DNA of 64,000 nucleotides, taken from the NCBI RefSeq assembly GCF_900155885.1, contig NZ_FTMB01000014.1:21243-85242 (forward strand). Reading direction: 5' to 3'. Origin of the DNA: Rhizobium sp. RU20A (GTDB taxonomy: Bacteria; Pseudomonadota; Alphaproteobacteria; Rhizobiales; Rhizobiaceae). This document shows positions 16,419-24,495 of this stretch, piece after piece. Numbering within the stretch: position 1 is the stretch's first letter; the number at the start of each line of letters is the position of its first letter. The position numbers and the translations under genes were made by a program. Below the pieces are notes generated by a model. The model worked only from the letters and a program-made list of their open reading frames with translations, was not told the origin of the DNA and made no database searches.

Positions 16419-17429
16419 ATGCAGGCGGTGATGGTGGATGGTCTGGTTTATGTCAGCGACACCGAACCCGGCATTCGCCGTCATCGCCGCGGAACCGGCT
16501 TTTCCTACCGCATGCCCGATGGCAAGGCCGTCAGCGATGCCACGATCCGCAAGCGGATCGCCGCACTCGGCCTTCCGCCGGCCTATGAGAAGGTCTGGAT
16601 CTGTCTTGACGAACGCGGCCATTTGCAGGCCACCGGCTACGACCAGCGCGGGCGCAAGCAGTACCGCTATCACCGGGACTGGCAGGCGGCGCGCAGCCTC
16701 GACAAATTCGGGCAGCTGGTCGCCTTCGGCGAGGTGCTGCCCGGCCTTCGCCGGCGCGTGCGCAAGCTGCTCGATGGAGAGCCCGGTCAGATCGAGACGA
16801 CGCTTGCCGCGCTGTTGACGCTGCTCGACGAAGAGCACCTGCGGGTCGGCAATGCCGCCTATGCCGCCGAGAACCGGACCTATGGCGCGACCACTCTTTT
16901 GAAAAAGCACTTGCGGCTGGGCGACGGCTTCGTCGGCCTGAGCTTCGTCGCCAAGGGCGGCAAACGGGTGCGGCGCATCCTCAAGAATCCACGCCTGCAT
17001 CGTCTGCTGGAGGCGACCGCCGATCTGCCGGGCCGTCACCTCTTTGCCTGGCGGGATGAGGCGGGCTTCGTGCATCCCGTCGATTCCGGACGGCTGAATG
17101 CCTTTCTTGCCGAGCAGACCGGGCTCGGCATCTCGGCCAAGACGTTTCGGACGTGGGGCGGCAGCGTCGCCGCTTTTTCCGAAGCGCGGCGGATCATTGC
17201 TGCGGGCGACCGACCGAGTGTGAAAGCGATCAGCGAGGCGGCGGCCGAGGTGCTGCATAATACGCCGGCCATCAGCCGCAGCAGCTATATCCATCCGGGC
17301 ATCCTGTCGCTCGCCGATCGTGCCGTCTTCAATGATGCGCTGGCCGAACAGGTGCTGAAGGCCAACGTGCGCGGTGATCTTCGCGCCGACGAGGGCCGGA
17401 TGCTCGACTTCCTCGCCCGCTCCGGCTGA
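16419..17429 (+). CDS. DNA topoisomerase IB
   Basis: A 336-aa poxvirus/bacterial-type IB topoisomerase that relaxes supercoils through a 3'-phosphotyrosine intermediate. The N-terminal DNA-binding region is followed by the catalytic domain with RVGNAAYAAENRTYGATTL (Arg), KGGKRVRR, HLFAW and the active-site Tyr290 in SRSSYIHPG. It starts 39 bp after glgX in the same direction with no terminator between, so it is likely co-transcribed from the EcfG promoter. A second ATG 12 bases in is possible. Rhizobial IB enzymes are accessory, in addition to gyrase and topoisomerase I. Confidence 0.9.
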   Translation: MQAVMVDGLVYVSDTEPGIRRHRRGTGFSYRMPDGKAVSDATIRKRIAALGLPPAYEKVWICLDERGHLQATGYDQRGRKQYRYHRDWQAARSLDKFGQLVAFGEVLPGLRRRVRKLLDGEPGQIETTLAALLTLLDEEHLRVGNAAYAAENRTYGATTLLKKHLRLGDGFVGLSFVAKGGKRVRRILKNPRLHRLLEATADLPGRHLFAWRDEAGFVHPVDSGRLNAFLAEQTGLGISAKTFRTWGGSVAAFSEARRIIAAGDRPSVKAISEAAAEVLHNTPAISRSSYIHPGILSLADRAVFNDALAEQVLKANVRGDLRADEGRMLDFLARSG

Positions 17430-17451
17430 TTACCCGCCTGCTCTCGTTCCC

Positions 17452-18219
17452 TTAGCGCAACAGGCTCTGGCCGCCGTCGATCCACAGCGGCGTGCCGGTG
17501 ATGTGGCGGGCTGCGTCGGAGAGAAGGAAGGCGATGGCGTCAGCAACGTCCTCGCTGCGGCCGGGCTCGTCGCCGGTAATCGGGATCTGCCCCTCGGGCC
17601 AGATCGACGGAACCTCCGTCTTTTCCGCATGGCGGATCTGGGTGTTGTCGTCGATGGCGGTCTCGATCGCGCCGGGGCAGACGGCGTTGATGCGGATCCG
17701 GTGCCGGCCAAGTTCCGGCGCGAGCTGCTGGACGAGCGCAAGCTGGCCGGCCTTGGTGACGGCATAGGCCGAGGCGCCGGGCGAGGTAAAGGTGCGAGTC
17801 CCGTTGATAGAGGAAACGACGACGATCGAACCTCCTTCTGCCTTCAGATGCGGAATGGCGAGATGGAGGGTGAGGTAGGTGCCGCGCAGGTTGATGCGCA
17901 TGGTGTGGTCCCATTCCTCGGGGGTGAGATCATCGATGGGTGCCCAGACGCCGTTGACGCCGGCATTGGCGACGACAGCATCGAGGCGGCCATAGGTCTT
18001 GATGAGCGTTTCGAGGCTGGCGCGCATCACCGCTTCGTCGGCCACATCGGCGGTGAGGGCGATGGCTTCGCCGCCGGCCTGGCGAATGTGTTTGGCCACG
18101 GCTTCGACCTCATCACTGGTGCGTGCCAGCGCTGCGACTGCATAGCCTGCGCGCGACAGCGTGCGGGCGGTGGCAGCGCCGATGCCGGAGCCGGCGCCTG
18201 TCACGAGAACTGTCTTCAT
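17452..18219 (-). CDS. SDR family NAD(P)-dependent oxidoreductase
   Basis: A 255-aa classical short-chain dehydrogenase: cofactor motif TGAGSGIGAATA near residue 7, NANAG-type VVANAGVNG, active Ser in SSINGT and the YAVTK tyrosine-lysine pair. The C-terminus ITGTPLWIDGGQSLL is typical of sugar and alcohol dehydrogenases. The ATG at 18219 has GGAG at a good distance; another ATG four codons upstream is possible. Convergent with topoisomerase IB (22-bp gap). A near-consensus EcfG promoter lies at 18285-18309. Substrate unknown. Confidence 0.88.
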   Translation of the reverse strand: MKTVLVTGAGSGIGAATARTLSRAGYAVAALARTSDEVEAVAKHIRQAGGEAIALTADVADEAVMRASLETLIKTYGRLDAVVANAGVNGVWAPIDDLTPEEWDHTMRINLRGTYLTLHLAIPHLKAEGGSIVVVSSINGTRTFTSPGASAYAVTKAGQLALVQQLAPELGRHRIRINAVCPGAIETAIDDNTQIRHAEKTEVPSIWPEGQIPITGDEPGRSEDVADAIAFLLSDAARHITGTPLWIDGGQSLLR

Positions 18220-18284
18220 CGAACGCTCCATCGATCGTAATCGGTGCCATCGTTCCCACCCAAAGTTCGGGTCTGGCTCTCGCA

Positions 18285-18309
18285 AACACGGGGAACGGCG
18301 AGAGGTTCC
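18285..18309 (-). promoter_or_regulatory. possible EcfG promoter of the SDR gene (one mismatch)
   Basis: On the minus strand it reads GGAAC, 16 bases, TGTT; the TT, best conserved in the -10 element, is kept. It would start transcription about 55 bp upstream of the SDR start. Weaker than the exact matches nearby. Confidence 0.4.
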
Positions 18310-18383
18310 GCGCCGACGATCTTTCCGTCCTATCCTCGCCCTGTACCGCCTTCGCCGCAAACCGAATATTTTCACAAAGCGGT

Positions 18384-18408
18384 GGAACCCGACGCGCAAC
18401 GGCGCGTT
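18384..18408 (+). promoter_or_regulatory. EcfG (RpoE2) promoter of the DUF2934 gene
   Basis: GGAAC, 16 bases, CGTT: an exact match, 153 bp before the DUF2934 start codon. The 342-bp gap between the SDR and DUF2934 genes (18220-18561) holds this element and the weaker minus-strand one; I see no gene in it. Confidence 0.75.
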
Positions 18409-18561
18409 GTACCGGCTGGGTAAGGGCGGTTTCCCGCCATCGGCTCCCGCGTGGCTCCCATGATGACGTTTTCACCGGGCGGTCGCGCCGGATTATTGGA
18501 TGAAGTGTCGCTGGACAGTTCCGCGTCAAACCGGGCGACAGGGCACGGGAAGGAGACGACC

Positions 18562-18807
18562 ATGGACGACATTTACGATCTCGTCAGCCAGCGCGCTTAT
18601 CACCTGTGGGAGGCCGAGGGACGGCCGCATGGGCAGGACCAGCGCCACTGGGATCAGGCATGGCGCGAAATCGAAGCCGAGCGGCTGGAAGCCGAAGCCG
18701 AGGCCGCCAGGCAGGCCGAGCGCCCGGCGCTGCGCCGCGTGGTTCTTCGGGCCCGTTATTCTCCCGCCAACCGGGACGTCCGCGCCCAGCGCCGCGCGGC
18801 GATTTGA
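18562..18807 (+). CDS. DUF2934 domain-containing protein
   Basis: An 81-aa acidic and basic helical protein. The N-terminal 35 residues match DUF2934: hydrophobic start, then AYHLWEAEGRPHGQDQRHW, the hallmark aromatic/EGRP pattern. The C-terminal half is Arg/Glu/Ala rich. The function of DUF2934 is unknown, though it is common in soil alphaproteobacteria. ATG behind GGAGACGACC. It is a monocistronic unit with an exact EcfG promoter upstream and a terminator 20 bp after the stop, so it is probably a general-stress protein. Confidence 0.85.
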   Translation: MDDIYDLVSQRAYHLWEAEGRPHGQDQRHWDQAWREIEAERLEAEAEAARQAERPALRRVVLRARYSPANRDVRAQRRAAI

Positions 18808-18827
18808 TACCACCTCACTGAAACGCG

Positions 18828-18858
18828 AGCCGCTTATCCGCTGGGTAGGCGGCTTTTT
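18828..18858 (+). terminator. rho-independent terminator after the DUF2934 gene
   Basis: AGCCGC and GCGGCT arms enclose a 15-base loop and are followed by a T-run (TTTTT). It also separates this gene from the convergent glgA. Confidence 0.7.
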
Positions 18859-18894
18859 GCTGTCCGGTCGCAGGTTATGGCGTCCGGCGGGCTC

Positions 18895-20382
18895 TCAGAT
18901 GGCGCGCCTTGAATGGGATGGTGTGTCTGAAGCGTTGATCCGTGTGTGGTGCTCGTGGAGAGCTTCGAAGAGCTGCGCATATTGCGCTGCGCTGCGGGAC
19001 CAGGAGAAGTCGGCCGTCATGGCCTGCCGCTGCAGGCGCTGCCAAGTCTGTCCGTCGCGAAAGACCTCGCTGACCATGAAGATGGCGTGTCGAAGGCTTT
19101 CCGCATTCACCGGATAGAACTGGAAGCCCGTTGCAACATCGCGGGCGAGCGCTGCATCATTGGCATCAATGATGGTCTCCGAAAGGCCGCCGGTGCGGGC
19201 GGCCAGCGGGATTGTGCCATAGCGCATCGCATAGAGTTGCGTGAGGCCGCAGGGCTCGAAACGGGATGGTTGCAGCAGGACATCGGCGCCGCCCATGATC
19301 AGGTGCGCCATGGTCTCGTTGTAGCCGACCACGACGGCGACCTTGTCCGGATGGCGGGCAGCGAGCGCCTGCAAGCCCTTTTCAATGAGCGGATCGCCCT
19401 CGCCGCAGACGATGATCTGCCCGCCGGCCGCGAAGATTTCCTCGGCCACGGGTTCGATGAGGTCCGACCCTTTCTGCCAGGCAAGGCGCGTCAAGACGGC
19501 AAAGAGCGGGCCACCGAGGTCGGGCAAGCCGACACGGGCGAGGAGCGCCGCCCGGTTCTCGCCACGCCGGTCGAGTTGGTCAACGCCGTAGGGGGCAGGC
19601 AGGAGAGGGTCCTGCTCGGGAGACCAGGTCTCAAGATCGATGCCGTTGACGATGCCGTAGAGATCGTTGCGCCGCTTCTGCAGCACGCCCTCCAGCCCCA
19701 TGCCGAGCGGCCTTGCGAGGATTTCGCGGGCATAGGTCGGGCTGACAGTGGTGATGGCATCGGCCGTCAGGATGCCGCCCTTGAGGTAGCCGATATCGCC
19801 GTAATATTCGAGGCAGTCGATGCTGAAGGCCGCTGGCGGCAGGCCGAGCTGCGGCATGATGCCGAAGGCGTATTGGCCTTGGAAGGCGATGTTGTGCAGC
19901 GTCAGCACGGTCGGCATGACATGGCGCAGGCGATAGCGCAGATAGACCGGGGCAAGAGCCGTCTGCCAGTCGTGCACATGGAGAAGTTCCGGCTGGATGC
20001 CAGGAATTTCCCCTGCAGCGATGCGCGCGCCGGCCAGCGAGAAGACGGCAAAGCGCTCCCAGTTGTCCGCAAAGGGCGCGCCGGTTGCGTCCTGATAGGG
20101 GCTGCCATCGCGGTCAAAGAGGGCGGGGATATCAACGATCAGCAGGTCGAGACCGCCGGCCTTGCATAGATGGATCCGCGCGTCGTGGCCAAGCAGATCG
20201 CGCAGCATCGCAATCTCGGTACGCTCGGGCGTGGCCGCCAGCACCTTGCGGTAGCCGGGTATGACAGTCAACGACTGGATGTCGAATTCCGCCAATGCTG
20301 CCGGGAGAGCGCCGGCCACGTCCGCCAGCCCTCCCGTCTTGATCAACGGGTAGACTTCGGACACAACGGAAAGGACATTCAT
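18895..20382 (-). CDS. glgA: glycogen synthase GlgA (ADP-glucose type)
   Basis: A 495-aa GT5 glycosyltransferase that extends alpha-1,4-glucan chains from ADP-glucose. The N-terminal signature EVYPLIKTGGLADVAGALP includes the KTGGL substrate loop; the C-terminal domain has the nucleotide-binding region VLLQPSRFEPCGLTQLYAM with the catalytic Glu, and RTGGLSETI. Length is normal. It stands alone, without glgC or glgB, between a DUF2934 gene and an FGGY kinase gene. A near-consensus EcfG promoter sits 41 bp upstream, so this may be a stress-induced second synthase rather than the housekeeping copy. Confidence 0.93.
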   Translation of the reverse strand: MNVLSVVSEVYPLIKTGGLADVAGALPAALAEFDIQSLTVIPGYRKVLAATPERTEIAMLRDLLGHDARIHLCKAGGLDLLIVDIPALFDRDGSPYQDATGAPFADNWERFAVFSLAGARIAAGEIPGIQPELLHVHDWQTALAPVYLRYRLRHVMPTVLTLHNIAFQGQYAFGIMPQLGLPPAAFSIDCLEYYGDIGYLKGGILTADAITTVSPTYAREILARPLGMGLEGVLQKRRNDLYGIVNGIDLETWSPEQDPLLPAPYGVDQLDRRGENRAALLARVGLPDLGGPLFAVLTRLAWQKGSDLIEPVAEEIFAAGGQIIVCGEGDPLIEKGLQALAARHPDKVAVVVGYNETMAHLIMGGADVLLQPSRFEPCGLTQLYAMRYGTIPLAARTGGLSETIIDANDAALARDVATGFQFYPVNAESLRHAIFMVSEVFRDGQTWQRLQRQAMTADFSWSRSAAQYAQLFEALHEHHTRINASDTPSHSRRAI

Positions 20383-20422
20383 GGGGCGAGCTCGGCTAAC
20401 GGAAGAAGGCGTGACGTCAATT

Positions 20423-20447
20423 AACCACCGAAAAGCCGAAAAGTTCC
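20423..20447 (-). promoter_or_regulatory. possible EcfG promoter of glgA (one mismatch)
   Basis: On the minus strand it reads GGAAC, 16 bases, GGTT; the -35 is exact and the -10 differs by one base while keeping TT. Distance to the glgA ATG at 20382 is about 41 bp, suitable for a short leader. Confidence 0.5.
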
Positions 20448-20471
20448 CATAAAATTACTGCGTTGCAATAT

Positions 20472-21962
20472 TCATGATCGTGTAGCCGCAACGGCCGGAT
20501 GAATCCGCGATTGCCGCTCCGAAAGCGCCTGCCAATCGGCAAAGGCGTCCGCATCGGGTTTGACCTCCTCCGCAAGACGGCTCATTGCCTGCACGGCTTC
20601 CCGGAAACCGGGGTGCCATCGCGCCCCTACGGCGGCAGCCATGCCGGCACCGAGCGCCGAGGCTTCGTTGGACAGGCTGCGGATGACCGTCAGGCCGCTG
20701 GCGTCAGCCACCATCTTCAGCCAGAGGGGGCTGCCGGCGCCGCCGCCAATGACGAAAATGCGATCGACCATGGCACCGCTGGCGCGCATTTCCGCGAGCG
20801 AGCGGACAAATTCCAGCGTGATGGCCTCCATGGAGGCGCGGTAGAGGTGGCCCATGCCGGCCTCTGGTCCGAGCCCGACGAAGGCGGCGCGGGCGTGTTC
20901 ATCCCAATGCGGATCCATGCAGCCGATGAGATAGGTGGAGGCCATGACGCCGCCCGAGCCGACCGGAAGGGCGCGGGCTTCCGCCTCCAGCCGCTCGAAG
21001 ATGCGGGCATCGCTGCGCCCGCCCGCAAAAGTGTCGAGCAGCCAGTTGATGAAGTAGGCGCCGGCGCGCTGGCAGCTTTCCAGGAGGTAGCCTTCGCCGC
21101 TCGGCGAGGTCAGGGTGCGCCAGTAGCGACTGAGCTCTGGCGTCGGCGACCAGGCGCCCCCGACGACGGCGGTGCCGAGGTTGAGATAGGCGAGGCCGGG
21201 GCCGATGGCGCCGACGCCGAGGCTCGCGCATTGGCCGTCGCCGCCACCGGCATAGACTGGCGTGCCGACTTTCAGGCCGGTGACATCGGCGGCCTCCTGC
21301 GTGATGCGGCCGATCAGCGTGCCGGGCCTGTGCACCGGCGGCAGCTTGTCAGCGGCAATGCCGAGCGGATCAAGGATCTCCCGCGACCAGGCCTTCTTTT
21401 CGATGTCGAAAATGCCGAAGGGATCGGCGCTGGTCCAGCTCGCGGCGGCATCGCCCGTCAGCTTCTGCACGAGGAAATCGTGCACGCTGAGAATCTGCGC
21501 GGCCCTGTCCAGAAGCGAAGGGTCGGTCTCGCGCAGATATTTGAGCCGATAGACGCAGGGGATCACATCGATCGGCTTGCCGGAAATGGCATGCATGCGC
21601 TCGCGGCCGATCTCCTCGGCAAAGGGATGAACGACGTCCTGCGCGCGCCGGTCCAGCCAGAGCGTGGCCGGGGCCAGCGGCCGCCGCTCGGCGTCGAGGA
21701 GCACCATGGTCTCGCGCTGGTTGGAGATGGCGATGCCGTCAATCTTGTCCGCATCGATCTTGCCGGTCAGCGTCTTCAGGGCGCTGGCTGCGGCCTCCCA
21801 CCAGTCTTCGGCGTTCTGTTCCGCCTTGAGCGGATGGGGCGTGCTGATGACATGGGGCGCGCGGCCCTCGGCGCGTGGTGTTCCATCCATCGTCCAGGCG
21901 ACGGCCTTCATCGATTGCGTCGATGAATCCATGCCGATGACGTAGCGTTCCTCGGTCTGCAT
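20472..21962 (-). CDS. FGGY-family carbohydrate kinase (xylulokinase-like)
   Basis: A 496-aa kinase of the FGGY fold. The phosphate-binding motif GMDSSTQSMKAV opens the N-domain; GGGDGQ contains the catalytic Asp; the C-terminal adenosine motif is VIGGGAGSPLWLK. FGGY kinases phosphorylate xylulose, glycerol, ribulose, erythritol and other polyols. The start is the ATG at 21962 behind GGGAGGAG; longer frames lack a ribosome-binding site. It follows the SorC-type regulator gene by 71 bp on the same strand and is divergent from the dehydrogenase/ABC operon, so it probably phosphorylates the imported substrate or its first ketose. Confidence 0.88.
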   Translation of the reverse strand: MQTEERYVIGMDSSTQSMKAVAWTMDGTPRAEGRAPHVISTPHPLKAEQNAEDWWEAAASALKTLTGKIDADKIDGIAISNQRETMVLLDAERRPLAPATLWLDRRAQDVVHPFAEEIGRERMHAISGKPIDVIPCVYRLKYLRETDPSLLDRAAQILSVHDFLVQKLTGDAAASWTSADPFGIFDIEKKAWSREILDPLGIAADKLPPVHRPGTLIGRITQEAADVTGLKVGTPVYAGGGDGQCASLGVGAIGPGLAYLNLGTAVVGGAWSPTPELSRYWRTLTSPSGEGYLLESCQRAGAYFINWLLDTFAGGRSDARIFERLEAEARALPVGSGGVMASTYLIGCMDPHWDEHARAAFVGLGPEAGMGHLYRASMEAITLEFVRSLAEMRASGAMVDRIFVIGGGAGSPLWLKMVADASGLTVIRSLSNEASALGAGMAAAVGARWHPGFREAVQAMSRLAEEVKPDADAFADWQALSERQSRIHPAVAATRS

Positions 21963-22033
21963 GCACACTCCTCCCAAATTCCCGTCCCGGGCGCCTCTTC
22001 CGCCCGGTCCTGTCACAGCACGGCCATCGCCTC

Positions 22034-23020
22034 CTACCGCGACAGCAGCGCTTCCGCCGTCTTCATGTCGGTCACGAAATGCGTGGCGTAGCCTGCTTTC
22101 AGCGTGGCGGTGATGGCGGCGATCTTCGTCGTTCCGCCGGCTACGCACAGACGGCTCGGCACGGCCAGGAGCTCCTCCAGCGTAATGCCCACCATGCGCT
22201 CGTCATGATCGCCGCCGACCGGCTTGCCCTCGGCATCGATGAAGCGGCCGATGATGACCGCGACCGCGCCGCGCCCCACGTAGTCGTCGAGCTCTTCGTT
22301 GCTGGCGATGCAGGCGACGCGGACCGTGGCGCGCGGGCCGATGTCACCGACCCCGAACAGAATACGGTTGGCGGAATGGACGAGCTCCATCTGCTTTTGC
22401 AGGATCGGTTCGGCCAGGAGTGCAGCCTTCAGCGCGCGGGTCGAGAGAACGGCGGGGGCAAGAAGGTTCACGCAGCGTGCATGAATGCGGTTCGACAGGA
22501 GCGAGGTGCAGAGTTCGGGCGAAAATTCCGGCTCGCCGGTGGAGCTGCCGGAGACCTGGACAACGGTGAGATTGCGCAGGGGCCTGGCGAGGGCGATGCG
22601 ATCGGCAGCCGCCAGAACGGTGCGCCCCCAGGCAACGCCGATCGTGTCGCCATCGGCAATCTGGTCGGCCAGCACGCGCGCGCCGGCATCCCCCAGGCGC
22701 TCGGCCAGGCTCGCATCATCTGTGCTTGGAATGACGAAGGCGCCTTCGAGCCCGAAGCGCTCCATCAGGGCGCGGGCAATGCTGGTGCGGCTGCCAGCGG
22801 CCGGGCTGATGTTGACCGAGACGATGCCGCGTTCGCGGGCTTCCTGCAGATAGTTGACGATGGTGGCGCGCGAGACCTTCAGCGTTTTGGCGATCTCGCT
22901 CTGGGTCATCTGGTCGGCATAGTAGAGCCAGGCCGCCCACATGATGGCGTCGTCAAATTCCGTCGGCACCTGCGCGCCGGCTTCCTCACTGTTTTTGTTG
23001 ATCGTCTTTTGCTCTGTCAT
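22034..23020 (-). CDS. SorC/DeoR-type sugar-binding transcriptional regulator
   Basis: A 328-aa regulator. The N-terminal helix-turn-helix (about residues 20-65) contains MTQSEIAKTLKVSRATI, followed by the SorC-type phosphosugar-binding domain (about 75-320) with WGRTVLAA, GVGDIG and GRFIDAEGKPV. SorC, LsrR and CggR belong here and respond to phosphorylated sugars or polyols. The ATG at 23020 faces the divergent dehydrogenase operon across a region packed with TGTCA/TGACA half-sites, its likely operators. Confidence 0.9.
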   Translation of the reverse strand: MTEQKTINKNSEEAGAQVPTEFDDAIMWAAWLYYADQMTQSEIAKTLKVSRATIVNYLQEARERGIVSVNISPAAGSRTSIARALMERFGLEGAFVIPSTDDASLAERLGDAGARVLADQIADGDTIGVAWGRTVLAAADRIALARPLRNLTVVQVSGSSTGEPEFSPELCTSLLSNRIHARCVNLLAPAVLSTRALKAALLAEPILQKQMELVHSANRILFGVGDIGPRATVRVACIASNEELDDYVGRGAVAVIIGRFIDAEGKPVGGDHDERMVGITLEELLAVPSRLCVAGGTTKIAAITATLKAGYATHFVTDMKTAEALLSR

Positions 23021-23049
23021 GGCGATATCTGGACCCGACCCGTGTCCTT

Positions 23050-23099
23050 TGTCAACGCGCCCTGTCATGTGTATTGACATTTGACACGAGCTGTTGTCA
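23050..23099. promoter_or_regulatory. array of TGTCA/TGACA half-sites, candidate SorC-regulator operators
   Basis: Five half-sites lie within 50 bp: TGTCA at 23050 and 23063, TGACA at 23075 and 23082, TGTCA at 23095. They form the inverted pairs TGTCA-N7-TGACA and TGACA-N8-TGTCA. The array overlaps TTGACA hexamers that could serve as -35 elements for the plus-strand operon. It lies between the divergent regulator and dehydrogenase genes. Confidence 0.6.
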
Positions 23100-23135
23100 T
23101 TTGTGTTCAACAAACAGAAAACGGAACCGGGAACC

Positions 23136-24491
23136 ATGGAAACGGCAAGGAAAACGGCGCTCGACCAGAATGCGCCGGCAGGTGGCTGGACAGCGTTGAT
23201 CGATGACGTGGTGGAAGGGCGCTGGGTCAATCCGGAAACCGGCAAGACCGCCACGGTTCCCTATGAGCGCATCGTCATCGAGGAAAGCCTTGCGGGCGCC
23301 GAAGCCGACCTCGTGGCGTCCCTGAAGCTGGGGGAGCGCTTCACCGTCGTTGCCGACCACGCCACGTTCGATGCGATGGGCGCGCGCGTTGCCAAGGCGC
23401 TGACTTCGCTTGGCCCGGTGGAGACGGTGATCCTCGATCATCCCCATGCGGACATGGCTGCGGTTGCCGATCTCACGGAAAAACTCGCCGGTGCCGAGGC
23501 GGTGATCGCCGTAGGGTCCGGCACCATCAACGATCTCTGCAAATTCGTCACCGGCAAGACCAATCGCCGTTACGCCGTCTTCGGCACGGCCGCATCGATG
23601 AACGGCTACACGTCGACGACCGCCTCGATCACGCTGGAAAACGGGCTGAAGGTGTCGTTGCCCTCGCATGCGCCCTCCGGCTTTTTCATCGATCTCGGCG
23701 TGACTGCCGCGGCGCCGCGCCATCTCTCGGCCTCCGGCTTTGCCGACTGCTTGGTGCGCTCCGTCGCGCAGGTCGACTGGTGGATGTCGCACCGCCTGCT
23801 CGGTAGTGTCTATTCGACCGTACCTTACGTGCTGCAGCAGAAGGACGAGGACGAGCTGAACGCGCGCGCCGCAGGCCTTGCGGCCGGCGATATCGCCGCC
23901 AACGGCTATCTGCACCGCGTGCTGACGCTCTGCGGCCTCGGTGTCTCCTTCACGGGCATGTCCAACCACGGCTCGATGGGCGAGCACCAGATTTCCCATT
24001 ACATCGACTGCTTTGCCGGCGATCGGCACCCTGGCACGCTGCATGGGCAGCAAGTGGGTGTGGCGACGCTGACCATGGCGCGCATCCAGCGGCATTACCT
24101 CGAGAGCGAGAAGCCGCCGGTGATCCGCCCGACGGTCATCGACCCCGCCGACATGGCGCGGCGCATGGGCGACGAGATCGCGGCGCAGTGCTTTGCCGAG
24201 ATCCAGCCGAAGATCTTCGACGCGAAAGGCGCGGCAGAAATCAACGAAAAGCTCGCGGCGATGTGGCCGACGCTGCGCAAGGAATTGCAGGCCTTTGCCC
24301 TTCCGGTCGAGGAAATGGAGCAGATGCTGCGCGATGCCGGCGGACCAATGACGGCGGCCGATCTTGGCCTGCCCGTCGATTTCTACCGTGAGGCCGTCAT
24401 CCACAGCCGCGAGATGCGCAACCGTTATTCCTTCATCGACATTGCCGCCGACGAAGGCCTGCTTGCCGATTTCGCAGCCCGGGAGCAGTGA
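23136..24491 (+). CDS. sn-glycerol-1-phosphate dehydrogenase family protein (AraM-like)
   Basis: A 451-aa member of the iron/zinc-containing dehydrogenase fold, subgroup of archaeal EgsA and Bacillus AraM. The nucleotide site is GSGTINDLCK (127-136), followed by FGTAASMNGYTS; metal ligands are probably the Asp in RHLSASGFADCLV and the His residues in SNHGSMGEHQISH and HPGTLHGQQ. AraM reduces dihydroxyacetone phosphate to sn-glycerol-1-phosphate. An N-terminal extension of about 40 residues is present. ATG at 23136; an earlier frame start is less likely. First gene of the operon opposite the regulator. In a catabolic setting it may instead oxidise a polyol phosphate. Confidence 0.85.
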   Translation: METARKTALDQNAPAGGWTALIDDVVEGRWVNPETGKTATVPYERIVIEESLAGAEADLVASLKLGERFTVVADHATFDAMGARVAKALTSLGPVETVILDHPHADMAAVADLTEKLAGAEAVIAVGSGTINDLCKFVTGKTNRRYAVFGTAASMNGYTSTTASITLENGLKVSLPSHAPSGFFIDLGVTAAAPRHLSASGFADCLVRSVAQVDWWMSHRLLGSVYSTVPYVLQQKDEDELNARAAGLAAGDIAANGYLHRVLTLCGLGVSFTGMSNHGSMGEHQISHYIDCFAGDRHPGTLHGQQVGVATLTMARIQRHYLESEKPPVIRPTVIDPADMARRMGDEIAAQCFAEIQPKIFDAKGAAEINEKLAAMWPTLRKELQAFALPVEEMEQMLRDAGGPMTAADLGLPVDFYREAVIHSREMRNRYSFIDIAADEGLLADFAAREQ

Positions 24492-24495
24492 GCCG

